Shown piece by piece: positions 11,916-24,445 of a stretch of 64,000 bases of DNA. Under the pieces are notes generated by a model. It was not told the origin of the DNA. It made no database searches and saw only the letters and a list, made by a program, of their open reading frames with translations. Each line of letters starts with the position of its first letter. The stretch's first letter is position 1. Location of the stretch: NCBI GenBank assembly GCA_021399435.1, contig JAJTUP010000029.1, forward strand, positions 310,001 to 374,000, written 5' to 3'. Origin of the DNA: Diaporthe sp. PMI_573 (taxonomy: Eukaryota > Ascomycota > Sordariomycetes > Diaporthales > Diaporthaceae). Made by a program: the position numbers and the translations under genes.

Positions 11916-13208
11916 ATGGCATTCTTGAACAGATTGTGCAACCCCCGGGGAGATGAGATAGATGCGGACTACACCCAAATTCCCAGTACTCCTTCGTTGA
12001 AGTCCACCCTGAAGCCCGTGCCGGAGGACGGGACCTTTCACCTCTTCTCATCCCTTCCCAAGGAGCTCAGGCTGCAGATATGGGAGGAAGCCACACCGCG
12101 GGAGCGAGTCGTTCACGTGGGACTCGGTATATACCGCAATGACGACAAGACGTTCGTGGAGGCCCCTGTGCGATACCTAGAGAAGAACCACCTGGGGAAC
12201 CCCGTCAGCGGCTCCCTCTACTGGATCCTCGTTCAGGATCTTCGACTGGAGCATCCGCTCCTAACTGTCAACAGGGAGGCCAAGCAGGTTGTCCTGAACT
12301 TTTATCGGATCCAGATGCCAGCCCACAGCACATCGGCACGTTATCGGATGTCACCAGGTTACGGCGGATTAAAGACGCTGTATATCAACCCCGAGCACGA
12401 CGTGCTGCAAATTAGCGCACAAGAGCCTGTGAGTCGAACACTGATCGATTTTCTGTGGGATTTGAAGGCATACGACCCCAAGGGCGTGGGATTGCTCAAG
12501 CTGGCAACGAACCTGTTGGAATTCTGTCGTAACGACCTACAGTATCTCAAGCGCTCAGACTTGATGCTCATTCGTCAACGTCACGCACTCGTGGAGACAC
12601 TGAGTCAGCTGCAAGAGGTATGGTTCATTAACGACGAGCCCGTAAAGAATGGGTATGTGCTGGGCAAGGGCAGCCGGGGGGGCACTATTCCTTTCGGGCT
12701 CAGAATAGTGGAGTTTGACAACGTCGGCCCCGAAACAAGGGAGGGTGCAGAGTACGCGCTTACGCGCCTCTTTGTCGGCACGATAGACCCACGGGAGCTC
12801 ATCTGGCGATGGAAGAGGCTGCTGCGCACGTGGCAGATAAGCCACCCACCCGGACAAGTCAAATACCGGGTGATTATGGCGCGGCGACAGTTCCCTGTGG
12901 ACGATGATGCAAAGAGCGTCGGGAGACTAAGCCGGATCATTGACTCCTTGACACTTCGACCCTCCGACCCGTACAAAGAGATGGCTTGCTGTGCATGCGA
13001 GCCTGGCGGCTCATCATTGCCAGAAAAGGTCACACCCAAGGGACCGGATGCGTCGAAAACTGCTGCCGTTGGATTTTGGTCGTTTCCAATCGAAGCGGTG
13101 GGAGAAGTTGGCGAGGGCGAAAACCTCAGTGACATGGATTTTAAGATATGCCGACACCTGGATATGCGGAGCTACTGGCCCGAACTGCTGGTGGCGAGGA
13201 TAGCTTGA
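11916..13208 (+). CDS. 2EXR domain-containing protein
   Basis: This is an uninterrupted 430-codon gene. Residues ~43-75 (FHLFSSLPKELRLQIWEEAT) match the 2EXR motif, an F-box-like start found in very many paralogous proteins of filamentous ascomycetes. The remainder is a mixed alpha/beta region with the usual phrase on neighbouring groups of residues (HPLLTVNREAKQVVLNFY) and no catalytic motif. The function of the family is not established; a role as a protein-interaction adaptor is only a guess based on the F-box likeness. The ATG at 11916 is the first in frame and sits in a sensible context. Its neighbours, two protein kinases, belong to similarly expanded fungal families. Confidence 0.8.
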   Translation: MAFLNRLCNPRGDEIDADYTQIPSTPSLKSTLKPVPEDGTFHLFSSLPKELRLQIWEEATPRERVVHVGLGIYRNDDKTFVEAPVRYLEKNHLGNPVSGSLYWILVQDLRLEHPLLTVNREAKQVVLNFYRIQMPAHSTSARYRMSPGYGGLKTLYINPEHDVLQISAQEPVSRTLIDFLWDLKAYDPKGVGLLKLATNLLEFCRNDLQYLKRSDLMLIRQRHALVETLSQLQEVWFINDEPVKNGYVLGKGSRGGTIPFGLRIVEFDNVGPETREGAEYALTRLFVGTIDPRELIWRWKRLLRTWQISHPPGQVKYRVIMARRQFPVDDDAKSVGRLSRIIDSLTLRPSDPYKEMACCACEPGGSSLPEKVTPKGPDASKTAAVGFWSFPIEAVGEVGEGENLSDMDFKICRHLDMRSYWPELLVARIA

Positions 13209-13383
13209 AGTTCATCTCTAACATCAGGGCTAGATCTAAGGACAGTAAAGTACCTAGAGTGTAGAAATAGCTCCATACAAATGACCCCCACAGAGAAAGA
13301 CTGCACACAGCTGACCAGGTTTGCATGGACGCAAGAAAACACTTGCCAGGCTTTTCGAATTTCCCTCAGAGCGCCCGACTGGC

Positions 13384-15580
13384 TCATGGAGCACCTGGAG
13401 CCCTCCGTCCAGAAGTCGTCCGCAACTCGCCACCACTAAAGACCCTGAGCTTATCGAACCTGTCGTCAATACCAAGATTCCTCAGTGCTTCACCATTAAG
13501 AGGGGCCTTGACAGGGGCATGGCCTTCTTGTACTGTCATGGACGGTTCTTTGTTGGACGGCTTCAACCAGCCCCCATCTCTCTGTGTGCACGCATTTTTG
13601 AATTCGCCAACCTTTTCACAAAGATTTCCGGCTCTGATTCTGCTGATCGGAGGGTCTTCCGACTGTACAATGAGCATCTCGTCCCTTATCAGTCGAAGAA
13701 GTCTTTGAATAACCCTCGGGCAATCTGGATGTTCATATAGACTAACAATGCGCTGCTCTGAGTCAGAAAAGTGTCCATCTATGACACTGTAAGGGTAGAG
13801 TCACATACCTTTGTGACCGCGTCCTTGATCTGGAAGACATATTCGCTCTTAGCGCTTTCTTTCTCTGTGCGCTTTATGTCGAAAAAGACATCTGTCTCGC
13901 CGTTAAGATAAACCGAGTCACATCGACTGAAACGGAAGTCCACTCTTCCGTCCCACCCCTCCAGCGCCCATACGATGAATTCCAGGAAGAGGCACCCCAT
14001 GGTCCATATGTCGAAAGACCGAGAAATATGGCCCTTGGGACCATCCATGTCACACTCTGGCGGTCGATAATTTGGTGTGCGTGGTATGGCCTCGCCCGGT
14101 ATGTTGGATCGGCTTGTGTCTCGATGAACCGCGGCCAAGCCCAGGTCTGACAGCACCAGTGCTCCGCGGCCGCCCGCGCTTTGGCGCTTTATGAACCACA
14201 AGACATTCTCAGGCTTAATGTCTCCGTGTCGGCCATATAGACGCTTGCCCTCCAGGTTTTTCATTGCGTTGCCAGGGTTATGAATGAACGCTACGGCCTC
14301 GACAATCCCGTAGCACTGTTCGATGAGCCATAGCCACAACTCCTCAGACAGGTTTGGCTTCGAGTGTCTCTCCCAATATCCCAACAGGTCGGAGTCGGCC
14401 CATGGGAACAACAGGTAGAAGTCCTTGTGGTTACCGGTCGTTAGGGAGATGGTAGAAAGCAGTGTGACAATGTGCTTGTGCTGTCCACCGAACCTCTTGA
14501 GCTGTTCAATTTCCTGGTCGAACTTTGATTCGTTGTCGGTGAGAAGGTGCTTCAACGCGAATACATTCTTCTCAGACGTCCACTACGAGAGCAAGGGAGA
14601 TTGCGTGTCAGTTGATTCCAACGAGGCTCGGATTACATGACCAGATTAAGACAGGCCGGTGGGGGGGGGGGGGTCGGGGGTCGCATTGGTCGGGAATGGA
14701 TGCTCACCTTCTCTAGGACTTCATGAAAGTCATGCTGCCACGGGTGAATGATAATTTTGTGCACTTCTCCATAGCCACCTGCCAAAGTGACTGAGGCCGG
14801 CAAGGCTGTGTGCTCGCCAGTTCGAACTGATAGCAACGCAGAATCCCCTTGCGGTACTTCCCTCGGCCTTACGTCCAATCGGTCCCAGGGCTGGTAGTCG
14901 CGTTCGGATATATCGAGATGATAGACCTTTCCAGGGCCATCTGGCCGGAAAAAGGGAACGTTCAGCTTCCACTGGTAGTCCTTGCGGATGGTATCGCCGT
15001 CTGATCTCTTCAACTTCTTCGACTTGATTAAGCCCTTGAAGTCATAATCCAAGGAAAACGGTATTTTGGTGTCGTCTATTCCCATCGAGACGAATTCCCG
15101 CACTAGGCTGCCCTCTTCAACTAACATGAGGAGAGCCAAAATCCTTCTATAACCAGTCGAAATTGTCTCCGCTGCATCATCGAGCGTCTTTTCATCATAA
15201 ATTTCACCATTAGTCTCTGCCAGCTCTTGAAGAAGAAATTCCACATCCTTTTTGGTGATCAGACTATCGAATAGCTTTGGGGGCCAGAAGCCCAATTCCT
15301 CTTTTGAGGCAGGACGGCGGACGCTATGCGCTCGCAGTCGATCATGAATGGCATCGCAGATAGGAGTGTCGCTTTCCTCTGAACTATCTGTCCAGCTTGT
15401 GTCATGGTCAAACGCAGGTGGTGAGGCCGGGGTCTGCCATGGATGCGTATCTGCATGCCAATGTCCTTCGCTGTTGCTGGTATCCTTGACGCCGGTCCCG
15501 GATGGTATACTATTTACTGTAGGCCCAGAGTTCAAACGAAATGCAGGGTTTTCAGACATTTTTGCCCCCAGAATTGACAT
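13384..15580 (-). CDS. Serine/threonine protein kinase-like protein A (DLG variant)
   Basis: Model: exons 15580-14708, 14582-13809 and 13752-13384 (671 aa). Intron 1 (14583-14707) contains 13 consecutive G; intron 2 is 13753-13808. The ~290-residue N-terminal part is the helical region seen in a large family of fungal kinases. It is followed by a kinase domain with the ATP-binding lysine in NVFALKHLL, the catalytic loop HGDIKPENVLW, SDLGLA in place of DFG, and YRPPECD in place of APE. The magnesium-binding Asp of the DLG is kept, so activity is possible. The tail after exon 3 starts RIVSLYEHPDCPRVIQ, matching the same position in kinase B at 17.6 kb. Start: ATG at 15580 (15559 is an alternative). 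The target is unknown. Confidence 0.82.
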
Positions 15581-17616
15581 TCCAGACCTGGTAGTTGGTG
15601 TTTTGAGATATGGATTGAAGACTTCAGGAGAAACATTCGAGACGAGGAAGGTGCAAAAATTCGGCCAGGAGAGGGATGATGGTTGTACCAACTTTGCTCA
15701 CATTCGGACCATTGAGGGAGACAAGTACATCTGAGTTGAAGGTGTGTAAATACACATGCATCAGGCTCTGCCCTGTTGGCAGTGAGGCTCTTACACTACG
15801 TCACACAAACATGCTCACCGAAACGAGGCACCCACCTGCCACGGAGCCTAAGCCACGACAGGTGTAGATTAGGCCAAGTTGTGTTGCACACCCTGGGAAA
15901 CTCATTGTCTGACCGCCAATGCAGATGGTGGGTGGTTCGCGAACTGGGCTCACGGAGGCAGCCGCGCAGCCACCCCAAAGCTGCCTGTGGAATTTACAAC
16001 AGCCGGGAATAACCGGCATCGATGACTTACCCCACCCCCGTGTACAAGTATCTGGGTACTTCAGTAGACTACGCACGATGTTTGTATTTACTAATTGCTA
16101 AAGGACTTGATCTGCCGCTGTAACACGTCCGCAGGTACTGCCTGATTAAGTACTTCACTATGGAATTCATTGGGAATCTAGTTGTAACTCCGGAAACTCC
16201 AATACCAGCCATCGACCATGACCAGGTCTACCCAATGCCGTGAGGCCCATTTTCTTATCAATACACCATCCTTCCACCAAGCTGGCGCAATATTTCAGGT
16301 CTGTCCTACAAGACGAGAGGAAAGATGTCAGCAAACAGTTTCGACCGAAACGCTTGGCATCCGCGGCGTGTATCACTGGATTTGACCTACCAGATCCAGC
16401 TGCGGCTGGTCGCTTGAGACCTTGATGCAGTAGACATTGTGCTTCACCTGGGACTTGATGTTAATCCAGCTACCTCAGGCATTGGGATGTGCTCAACTTA
16501 CCTCAACCGCGAAATTTCCCTTCCCATATTGTCTCGACAACAAGTTGGCCAGGGCGATCTGGCTGACGACGAACCTCGAGTGGATACGTTGTACGCCGCC
16601 ATCGTCGATTTGGCGAGCATGGCTGCTGCTGCGGGAGTGGCTAGGCATGTTGATGAAGGAGGAATATGATCAGATCGATGGAATGAATATGATTGCCAGG
16701 CTTATCCGGGTCTCGACGCCTGTTATTGATGAAGGTTTGATGGTGAGAGGGTATTTCAGGGTGATGGCTTCAGGGCGCCCTCAGAACTTTTATCGTGGAA
16801 TCGCTTGGTTGCCTTGCAGCAGCCTGACGCTGGTGATTCACAATGGCAACCCAGGGGCGTATTTTGCGGCCCTTCCGTATACATAGGTAGGTCAGGTACC
16901 CAGAGCAACAGCTTAACCAGAACTCCAATGGGAGCCGAAGCTGGACTTTTTCCACTTTCAAGCAAGGCAAATATTTTGCCTCGTCGGTGATTACGTCTAG
17001 ACTCGTTCCGTGGGAAGGCGCAGCTGATCATCGAAGGGGCCATGGTTTGCCCAAGTAAAACACTAAGCGGCCCGCAGGTTGCACGTTCGGTTGCATTTGG
17101 GGGCCTGTGAGACAAGGGTCTCGAGTGGGTGTCACTGCCTGAGCAACCTGAGATGGGCAGGTCGGTCGGTGAGCCCTCGGCGCTGTGCATGCAGGAGCCT
17201 TTTAGCGCTGACGACACCAAGTTGAGCGGCTCTTCTATGAAGCTGGCTGAGCCATGCTGCCTCCGAGGTGGTGCTGGTGGAATGCATGTGGGAGCCCGTA
17301 TCGCACCATCCTGCCAGCGCCCATGGCTGAGATGAACAAGATAATATGCACTTCGCACCACTCATTCTCTCCCCACACGCATGCTGTCTTTTCACTGTCC
17401 AACCTGGGGCGGTTTGCGTTCCACTCCATACGCGCCTTGCAAGTTTCAAGAAGCCAACTTGTCACCTGCAGGCTGTTCCACCTCAGCCAGCTGTTTGGCT
17501 GTGGTGCTTGACTTTTGTGCAGTATATTTGCCGCCACAGCCTGGGCAACGCCTCCTCCTTGCAGAAAGTGCAAGTAGTCATCCAGTAAAGACTCGAAACT
17601 GAGTCACCCACCGGGC
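15581..17616. other. Divergent intergenic region between two related kinases
   Basis: About 2 kb separates the starts of kinase A (minus) and kinase B (plus) and must carry both promoters. Open frames here (for example 16437-16886 plus and 16756-17361 minus) overlap each other on opposite strands and lack protein-like features, so none is called. I see no repeat or palindrome shared between the two ends. Confidence 0.5.
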
Positions 17617-20370
17617 ATGGCTCCTCCAGCTCCGCCCACGCTCGCAGAGATTCCAGCCTCAGTACGTGGCATGTTGTTGTGGAGTATGTGAAAATGACTG
17701 ACCATCGTCGTTTAGCCAATCCTTCCCGCCGTGCACGATGTACCAAAAGGGCAGCCGTTGATACCCTGGAACGTCAATAATGTTCTAACCAATGAAGACA
17801 TCCGTCTGAAGCTTGACACATCGGTCCCGTTAGAGGCAGAAGACGCAGCCTCTGCAGCATCTTTAAGGCCTTCTTCCTACTCCCCCAGAGACCTGCGTAC
17901 ATTGGTACATCGGGGTTCTCAAAGCCTCTCTCCGAGCCCCAGATCTGATAGATCCGTCTCTGACAACGACGATACATTCACTATACGCACAGACTACGAT
18001 GTTGGATACACCGCTGCCTACGAAGCATATGCTTCAGAAACGGGAAACACTACTGCCCCCCTGGACCCCGTAGATATTCTCTCCCATGTGGGCTCAGTGT
18101 CGAAGTATGAGCCACTGGACAAGCTTCTTAGGGAGTCTTTCGTCACTAGGGGTGGCGGTACAAGTGGCACGAGGCAACAATGGATTCCAATCGGATCCCT
18201 GTTTCAACTCGTGAATGAGAGCCAGGTCTACCACGAGTTGATTGAAGCCTTCAAGGCCGCCCACCTGAAAATAGATCACGCACAGATAAGTGACTATGCT
18301 CGACGAGTTTGTCAATTTCGGGAGTCAAACGACCATGATGGGAAAACATCGCATAGGAAGATCTTTGCTATTCTTGCCCTGATGGATCGTGTTGTGGACG
18401 CGCCATTTTTTGTTCATGACGGATTCACTGACCGAGACCTGCCGGTTCAAAATGTGCGCAACTCCGTGTTCCGCACATGCAGTGGGGGCGAAGAAAAGAC
18501 TTTCAGGGTTCCAGGTCATTGGAAACCACATAGCTTGGACTCCTTCATCATCTACCAAGAACATGTCATGGCGCCGTTCTTTGAAATGGATAGCGATTCC
18601 GTTGCATTCTACAACCTCAACGAGAGATCAGTGCTGCCATTTGTTGAGGACGACCGCAGCCACCGCCGTACATATGGGTACCATGGCACTGTTTACCGTG
18701 TCAAAATACACCCAGATCATCATAACGGCCATGAGGTGAGCGAAGTCGGTTGCTTGTGGGCTTAACAGTTCAGCTAATTCTTGCAATCAGGGCCTGGACG
18801 GCGACGACGATCAAGGAAAGAACCCCTCCTTCGCTGTGAAAGAGCTGAGATGTGAAGATGGCAAAGAGGATGTCTTTCAGAGAGAGATTGAAGCGTGGAG
18901 GCAAGCTGCTGGCACAGCTCTTCACCCTCATCTTATCCGACTCCTTGCAACGTGGCGCCAATCTCAGGTCTGGAACCTCCTCCTCCCCTGGGCAAACGGC
19001 AACCTCTGGGACTTCTATGAGCAGCACCCCGACCCTCAGCCCCATCTGTCGCAAGCCAAATGGATGATCAGACAGCTGCTTGGACTGGCCGGAGCCCTTC
19101 AACGGATCCACCGGAGCGGATCGAATGACCTAGAGACGAAACGCTGGGGTATACACGGCGATATCAAGCCCGAAAACATACTGTGGTATAGAGACAGCGC
19201 GGACCCAAGCAATCCCGGGAATTTTGTGATCTGTGACTTTGGTTTCACCCGTTTTCACACCAAAGCGTCCAGGTCAAGGGCACACTCTGAGGGCCGCGAT
19301 CTCAAATACAGAGCACCGGAACAGGGAGCAATAAGTCGATCGTATGACATGTGGTCCTTTGGCTGTGTGCTCTTGGAGTTTATCACCTGGTATCTGGCCG
19401 GCTTCACTCATGTGGAGGACACTTTTTGTCAGCGGCGACGACAGGATGACAGGGGCGAGCAAATGTACGCCGTAGATAAGTTCTTCAACTTCGACCACAA
19501 TCACCAGCCATGCAAGAAAGATAGTGTCGAAAAGGTGAGATAAAATAGCAGACTTCAGTCTTTCCCTTCAGATTGAATCAGTTGTATGGACTTTGCTGAC
19601 CTTGGGAACAGTGGATTGAAGATCTCCATCGCCACCCTCACTGCAGTCCCTTGTGCAGCGATCTATTGATCCTGATGAAGCGACAGCTATTTGTCATCAA
19701 TTCTCAGAAGCGAGGAACTAGCCGTACCGTTGTTCAAGAACTGAGGAGCATCCAGAAGAAACTGGAGGCCCAAGGGAAGTCCTATGCCTTGGCAGTGGAG
19801 CAAGAGACCCCAAGTGGCCCATGGCCTACGCCGGAAGAGATTGAAGCATTACCTACTGCTGAGGGGCAGATGTTTATGCAAAGCGAAGCCGCGATTATCA
19901 AAAAGACCTGGATGTCCCAGGACAGCGAGGCAAGCCACGAAGGAACTTTGATGGCCCATGGCCAAAGAACTTACGGGGCCGTTAACTCAGTCCTTCGCGC
20001 CACAAGTCACCCGCAGACAGTGACAGCGAATCCAAGACGATCGCTAGGCCAGAACTACCCTATTCGCGTCAGTCTGGAGAACGAAAATGATACGACCCCC
20101 CTCCTGGGAACTTCCATCCAGGCATCGCCGTCACATGGAGCTGCACAGCCTAGTGGACAACGTACACCGGCCTCGACACAAACGACCTTGGATGGAGGAC
20201 TATACACAGATGACCCGGATGGATCTCAAGGTACAATAGTGGCCAAGAGCTTTTCTACCGAGGCAGAATCATGCCTCGGGGGTCAGCAGGGGAGAAGGGC
20301 ATCTTCCATATCACCTCTCGGGGCACTTTTCAAGGCAATATTTGGAAGTTGTCTGACTGGAAGAGATTAG
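17617..20370 (+). CDS. Serine/threonine protein kinase B, paralogue of the 13.4-15.6 kb kinase
   Basis: Model: exons 17617-17661, 17716-18735, 18791-19534 and 19612-20370 (855 aa). All joins keep the frame, and the first intron (17662-17715, GTACGT, CTGAC) is needed because the long second exon has no early ATG. Layout: ~340-residue N-terminal region (IFAILALMDRVVDAPFFV is the family's typical phrase), then a kinase domain with FAVKELR, HGDIKPENILW, ICDFGFTRF and YRAPEQG all intact, then a Ser/Thr-rich tail of about 200 residues. Compared with kinase A the catalytic motifs are canonical. It should be an active cytosolic kinase. The divergent arrangement with A suggests an old local duplication. 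Confidence 0.85.
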
Positions 20371-21725
20371 ATCAAAGCCGGGCGATGGAATCTGCAGTTG
20401 ATCACAGATCGTTGCTCGAAGTCCTAATTACTACTTTACATGAAACCTTGGCTTCGGAAAAGTCCTCAATTGCAAAACCATTTCATATACACGATTTCAA
20501 CGGTCACAAATGAAACCAATGGTAACCATCCTCGGAACGAGAAAGATTCTCAATTGAACGTCCTACCACCCCAGTCAAATTGTTTTAAGAAGCATAATGT
20601 TCGGCAGCTATGGCGTTCAAGACATGGTTGTGTTCCGCCTTCGGAGTCGAGGCCTCGTTAGCAGTTGAGCTGAGAAGTTGCAAGGATAACTGGAGTGTTT
20701 TGCTCCTCAAGTGGCGTACCTCTGTGAGACGGCGCGGCACATTGCACAAGAAACGGTCACGTTCGAACTTTGTGTTGCCGATTTAGCACTTATGTAACCA
20801 AGGGGGGCGAACTCTGGCAGTACAGTTGCTCGAGCAGATCTTACCAGAACGAGGACTTTCTGCCTCGGGAAAAATGCCCGCAGCTCGCGCAGAATGACAC
20901 CCTCATCGGAGTACCTGCTTCGAAAGACTGCAGTAGCCATGGTTTTGCCACGGAAGGAGTTCTGTCAGCAGTTATCGAGTAGTAACGTGGTGGAATAATC
21001 CGCAAAAGTGGCGTGTAAAAACTCTGGTGATGTGACAAGTTGACAGAGCCTTGGGCTGTGTACCTTTATGTACTTCTTGCAAGCACTGAAACAACAGCGG
21101 ACATGTCCGTCGAGACATTTTGTCATGTTGAGTGGCCCAAGGTTGTACAGTTAGTCACCCCAGTCGGGCAACCCTGGCTGACAGCAAGGTAAACTTTGGC
21201 ATTGTGACGAGGATCTACCAAGACCACAGGGAAACGGGAGGGTGCCCGACAGCACTCATGGCCACTTGAGTGGTCACACAGATTCTGAATGCGCACCATG
21301 CAAATGATCCCCTACTGCAGTAGTTACTATGCTGCAGCCTCAAAGTCGCTGGTAACACTGCCACGCAGCTGCCACCTCGACGGAGCCTTGTACGGGACTG
21401 GCGGATAGGTCATAGTCCATGCACAGAGTAAGCTGCAGGACCCGTAAGATGTGACACAAACGGGGCGGAGTTGATGCATGCAGTAGATCACGTGCATGTG
21501 CTGCAGTAGTCTGCAGCTTGAGGGTTCAGTATTCTTGGAACCCCGGACAGAGAGCTCTCTGGAGAATCATGCTCGATCTACCCTCAGAATATTGAGATCT
21601 CCAGACGCATCGTGCCCCGGTAACGATCTTCCTGCGTGCTAGTGGTCATAGATCTAGAGGTTGCCACATACTTCAGAGGTCGTCAGCAAGCCCAGTCACT
21701 TCACAATCCGGCCTAAACACGGACA
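20371..21725. other. Intergenic region
   Basis: No gene, repeat array or RNA could be supported. Small open frames on both strands overlap each other and have no family features. Around 21280-21520 there are several CTGCAGTAGT-like short words, too degenerate to call a repeat. Confidence 0.45.
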
Positions 21726-23722
21726 ATGGATCTTCCGGTTGATAGCTTTGGCCTCACAGAAGCAGACTTGGGCAGAGTATTCCGTTATGCAACTGGACCC
21801 CAACCAACGACGATCATTCGTTTCATGGACAGTGACAAAGTAAGTGAATGCGCACGTATACATGCGACATGAATTGTTTGTTTCAACAAGCTTGAGCCGC
21901 TGACTTCTGACCACCTCAGGAGCCTGAGCTGTGGTCATTATCCACACAGAATGACTGGAATGATTGGCTGTCAAACGTAAGTTCCTCCTTTCAGAGATAG
22001 AAAATCACAGTGGCTAACAGGCATGATAATCGGAAAGGAGGTGCCAGCGTTTGATGCGGGAAAGGGGCTCGTATTGATGTACTTCCAAACACTACCTAAT
22101 TTCCTGGCTGCCTGGTTCCCTCTGACACGAATGATATAGCCTAGCTCTTCGAGCTGGAGAGACCGAGACCATAATGCAGCATATCGAAACGAGGAGGGCG
22201 ACCTTCGGCCAAGAGAAAGCAGACGAGACCTTCAAGAGTAGCTACAATGAGAAGCGCCGCTCCTACAGTTGGCCAAATGGTAAGCAGCTGGTACTGCAGC
22301 CAAACACCTCAAGCAAGCATGAAGCCTCTCCGAAAGACACCAAGAGTTCCGCAAAGGCAGGTCGTCAGCTACGGCACATGCCCTTTGATAAAGAGACCTT
22401 CATCGAGATCGGACATAAGTTCTTCGTTCACGGCTCAATATCTAGGGCCGTTAGCCGTGCTAACGTGCCATTGTTCTCTCGCGCTCGGCTTAGTATGGGA
22501 ATTTCGATTCAAGATTATTGCCTGGATGAAAAGACCAAGGCCAAACATGATGCTATCGGTATGTGGTTCGTTTGTTACTTTCCAAGTGCAGATATTCAGG
22601 ACAAGTAGATGCCCCATATTCTAATCACCTCATCTGCTATGCAGTCTATAATTGCCGCTCAGCCAATACTTGGAGTGATGACCTCGCATTGACAGCCACA
22701 TATTTTCGCCAAAGTCGACTCACATACGGCATACTGCTTGGATGCACTGCAGACATAGAGAGAAGGGTGCTTAACCGGGTCTCTATGGCCAAGGAGCAGG
22801 GCTTTCATCCACTTCTCCTAGCGGGAATCTTTGCCGAGCTTGAGAGAGAAAGGTTGATAGAAGTCGTCGACACGACTATCGATCGAATTGAGGAAGCCAT
22901 CTTCGACCTTGACAGCAGGGGTAGCGCTCTCGACGAACCTTCGCCCCCCGAAGACGATGGCTTGCAGCACCCAGACGGGGAGAGGTATACGAAAAGGACG
23001 GCTTACCTCAACACCACATTCTTGCGTAACAGGCTGGAGATCTGGAAGAGGCAGGTGCTCAAAATGATCGAACACGTTGATGAGCTATGTGCAGTGGGAC
23101 CATCGGACGGCAGTCTGTCTTCAACTCCGCGAGAGGCACAGAATGCCCCCGGGGCTGACACGGATGCTGAGAGAGCGTTCATACGAACGAGTCGCCTGAT
23201 GAGAGAAAGATTGCGCGCGCTTGTAGAGGAGCTGGATGAGAAGATAGAAGACTGTACCATGAGGGTGGAGGGAATGACTATGGCTACGCAATGGGTAAGT
23301 CTACGCCCTGGACCGCGGTGGGGGTTGATGTTGCTGTTCTGACCCGGTGTTAGGCCGACGGCGATACGAACATGGACATTGCTCGAGCGGCCGGACGTGA
23401 TTCCAGTCAAATGAGGTCGATATCCCTGGTCACCATGGTTTTCTTACCTGGGACTTTTTTTGCGGTATGATCATCCCGATGAATATCTTGCTGCATTTGA
23501 GCTAATCAAGTTGATCCTCAGACTGTGTTCTCCATGACCTTTTTTGACTGGGGAGACGGTGGAGCTAGCGTGTCGACGTATATTTGGATATACGTCTTAG
23601 TAACGGTTCTCTTCACATTTGTAACGCTTCTGGCATGGTGGTATTTTCTCATACGCCGACGGAAACAGTCACGGGTCGCTGATCCGTCACTGAGAAACTG
23701 GCACAGACTGCTATGCTGCTAA
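21726..23722 (+). CDS. CorA-like two-span membrane protein
   Basis: Model: seven exons, 21726-21839, 21920-21976, 22038-22078, 22140-22558, 22645-23294, 23354-23464 and 23522-23722 (530 aa); every join is in frame with GT-AG borders. The N-terminal half (FDAGKGLVLILALRAGET, then FIEIGHKFFVHGSISRAVSR) is the soluble domain typical of fungal CorA/ZntB-like proteins. A long charged coiled region (residues ~300-420) follows. The first span begins MRSISLVTMVFLPGTFFATVF and the second is IWIYVLVTVLFTFVTLLAWWYF. The GMN motif that ends the first span of true CorA channels is replaced by SMTFFDW, as is usual in this fungal group, so magnesium transport should not be assumed. It probably sits in the plasma membrane. 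Confidence 0.82.
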
Positions 23723-24445
23723 ATAGCCCGGCCACAGACATGTCATCAAAAGTTGGCCGGGGGAAGGAGGATACGGCCCTTTTATCTATGTTCCCTCGTC
23801 CCAGCCACTTACATTGAGCTTTATTTCAGATTCTCTTGGTGGGGCCGTCCCGGAGTCAACCTCGGACCTGATTTGACACGTGCATGAGTCCGGGTTACAA
23901 CGACGTCAGATGAAGGGTACGCGTCTGTCAATTATATCAAGGCCTGTCTGTTGTTGGCATCGACCCCGCAAGGTTCCCAAGGCCTTGGCATCCAAATGGG
24001 GGTTGGTGGCGTAGCGTGGCCGCGTATATCACGGCCATGGTCTGCCGTTCAGATTGGTTATATTGGCTCGACCTGGCGACCTGGCTGGAAGGATTTCACT
24101 ATCAATTTCCGTTGCTCATTTGTGGCTATTTGGTTCATCCCATGTCGTCGATGCACCTGTTAGTCTTCCAGCCCATCCGGATATACCACCAGTTCACCAG
24201 CGAAAGAAGGTAACAAGGTTTTTTGTGAGACAATGCGTAAATGCATCTTTGTTAGGGTTGACAATCGGTTACGCGTCATACCGTCGACTCTTCGAGTCTG
24301 ATCGCTTTGGTCCAAGTTCATGGCGGGTTTTCCTCCTCATCTTTGCAAAACGCAGAACAGCCATCGCCCCGGCCCCGGGATTGCCTCCGCTCATTCTTCC
24401 CATAGCTCTTGACCTGGGGCCGTTGTCCAGGGAAATATTCGGGAG
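23723..24445. other. Intergenic region
   Basis: This is the gap between the CorA-like gene and the glycosyltransferase-like gene, both plus. It should hold the promoter of the latter. No coding pattern or repeated motif was seen. Confidence 0.5.

Noticed and set aside
13321..13740. 139-codon open frame on the plus strand
   Set aside because: It lies opposite the third exon of kinase A, whose frame and splice sites are well supported.
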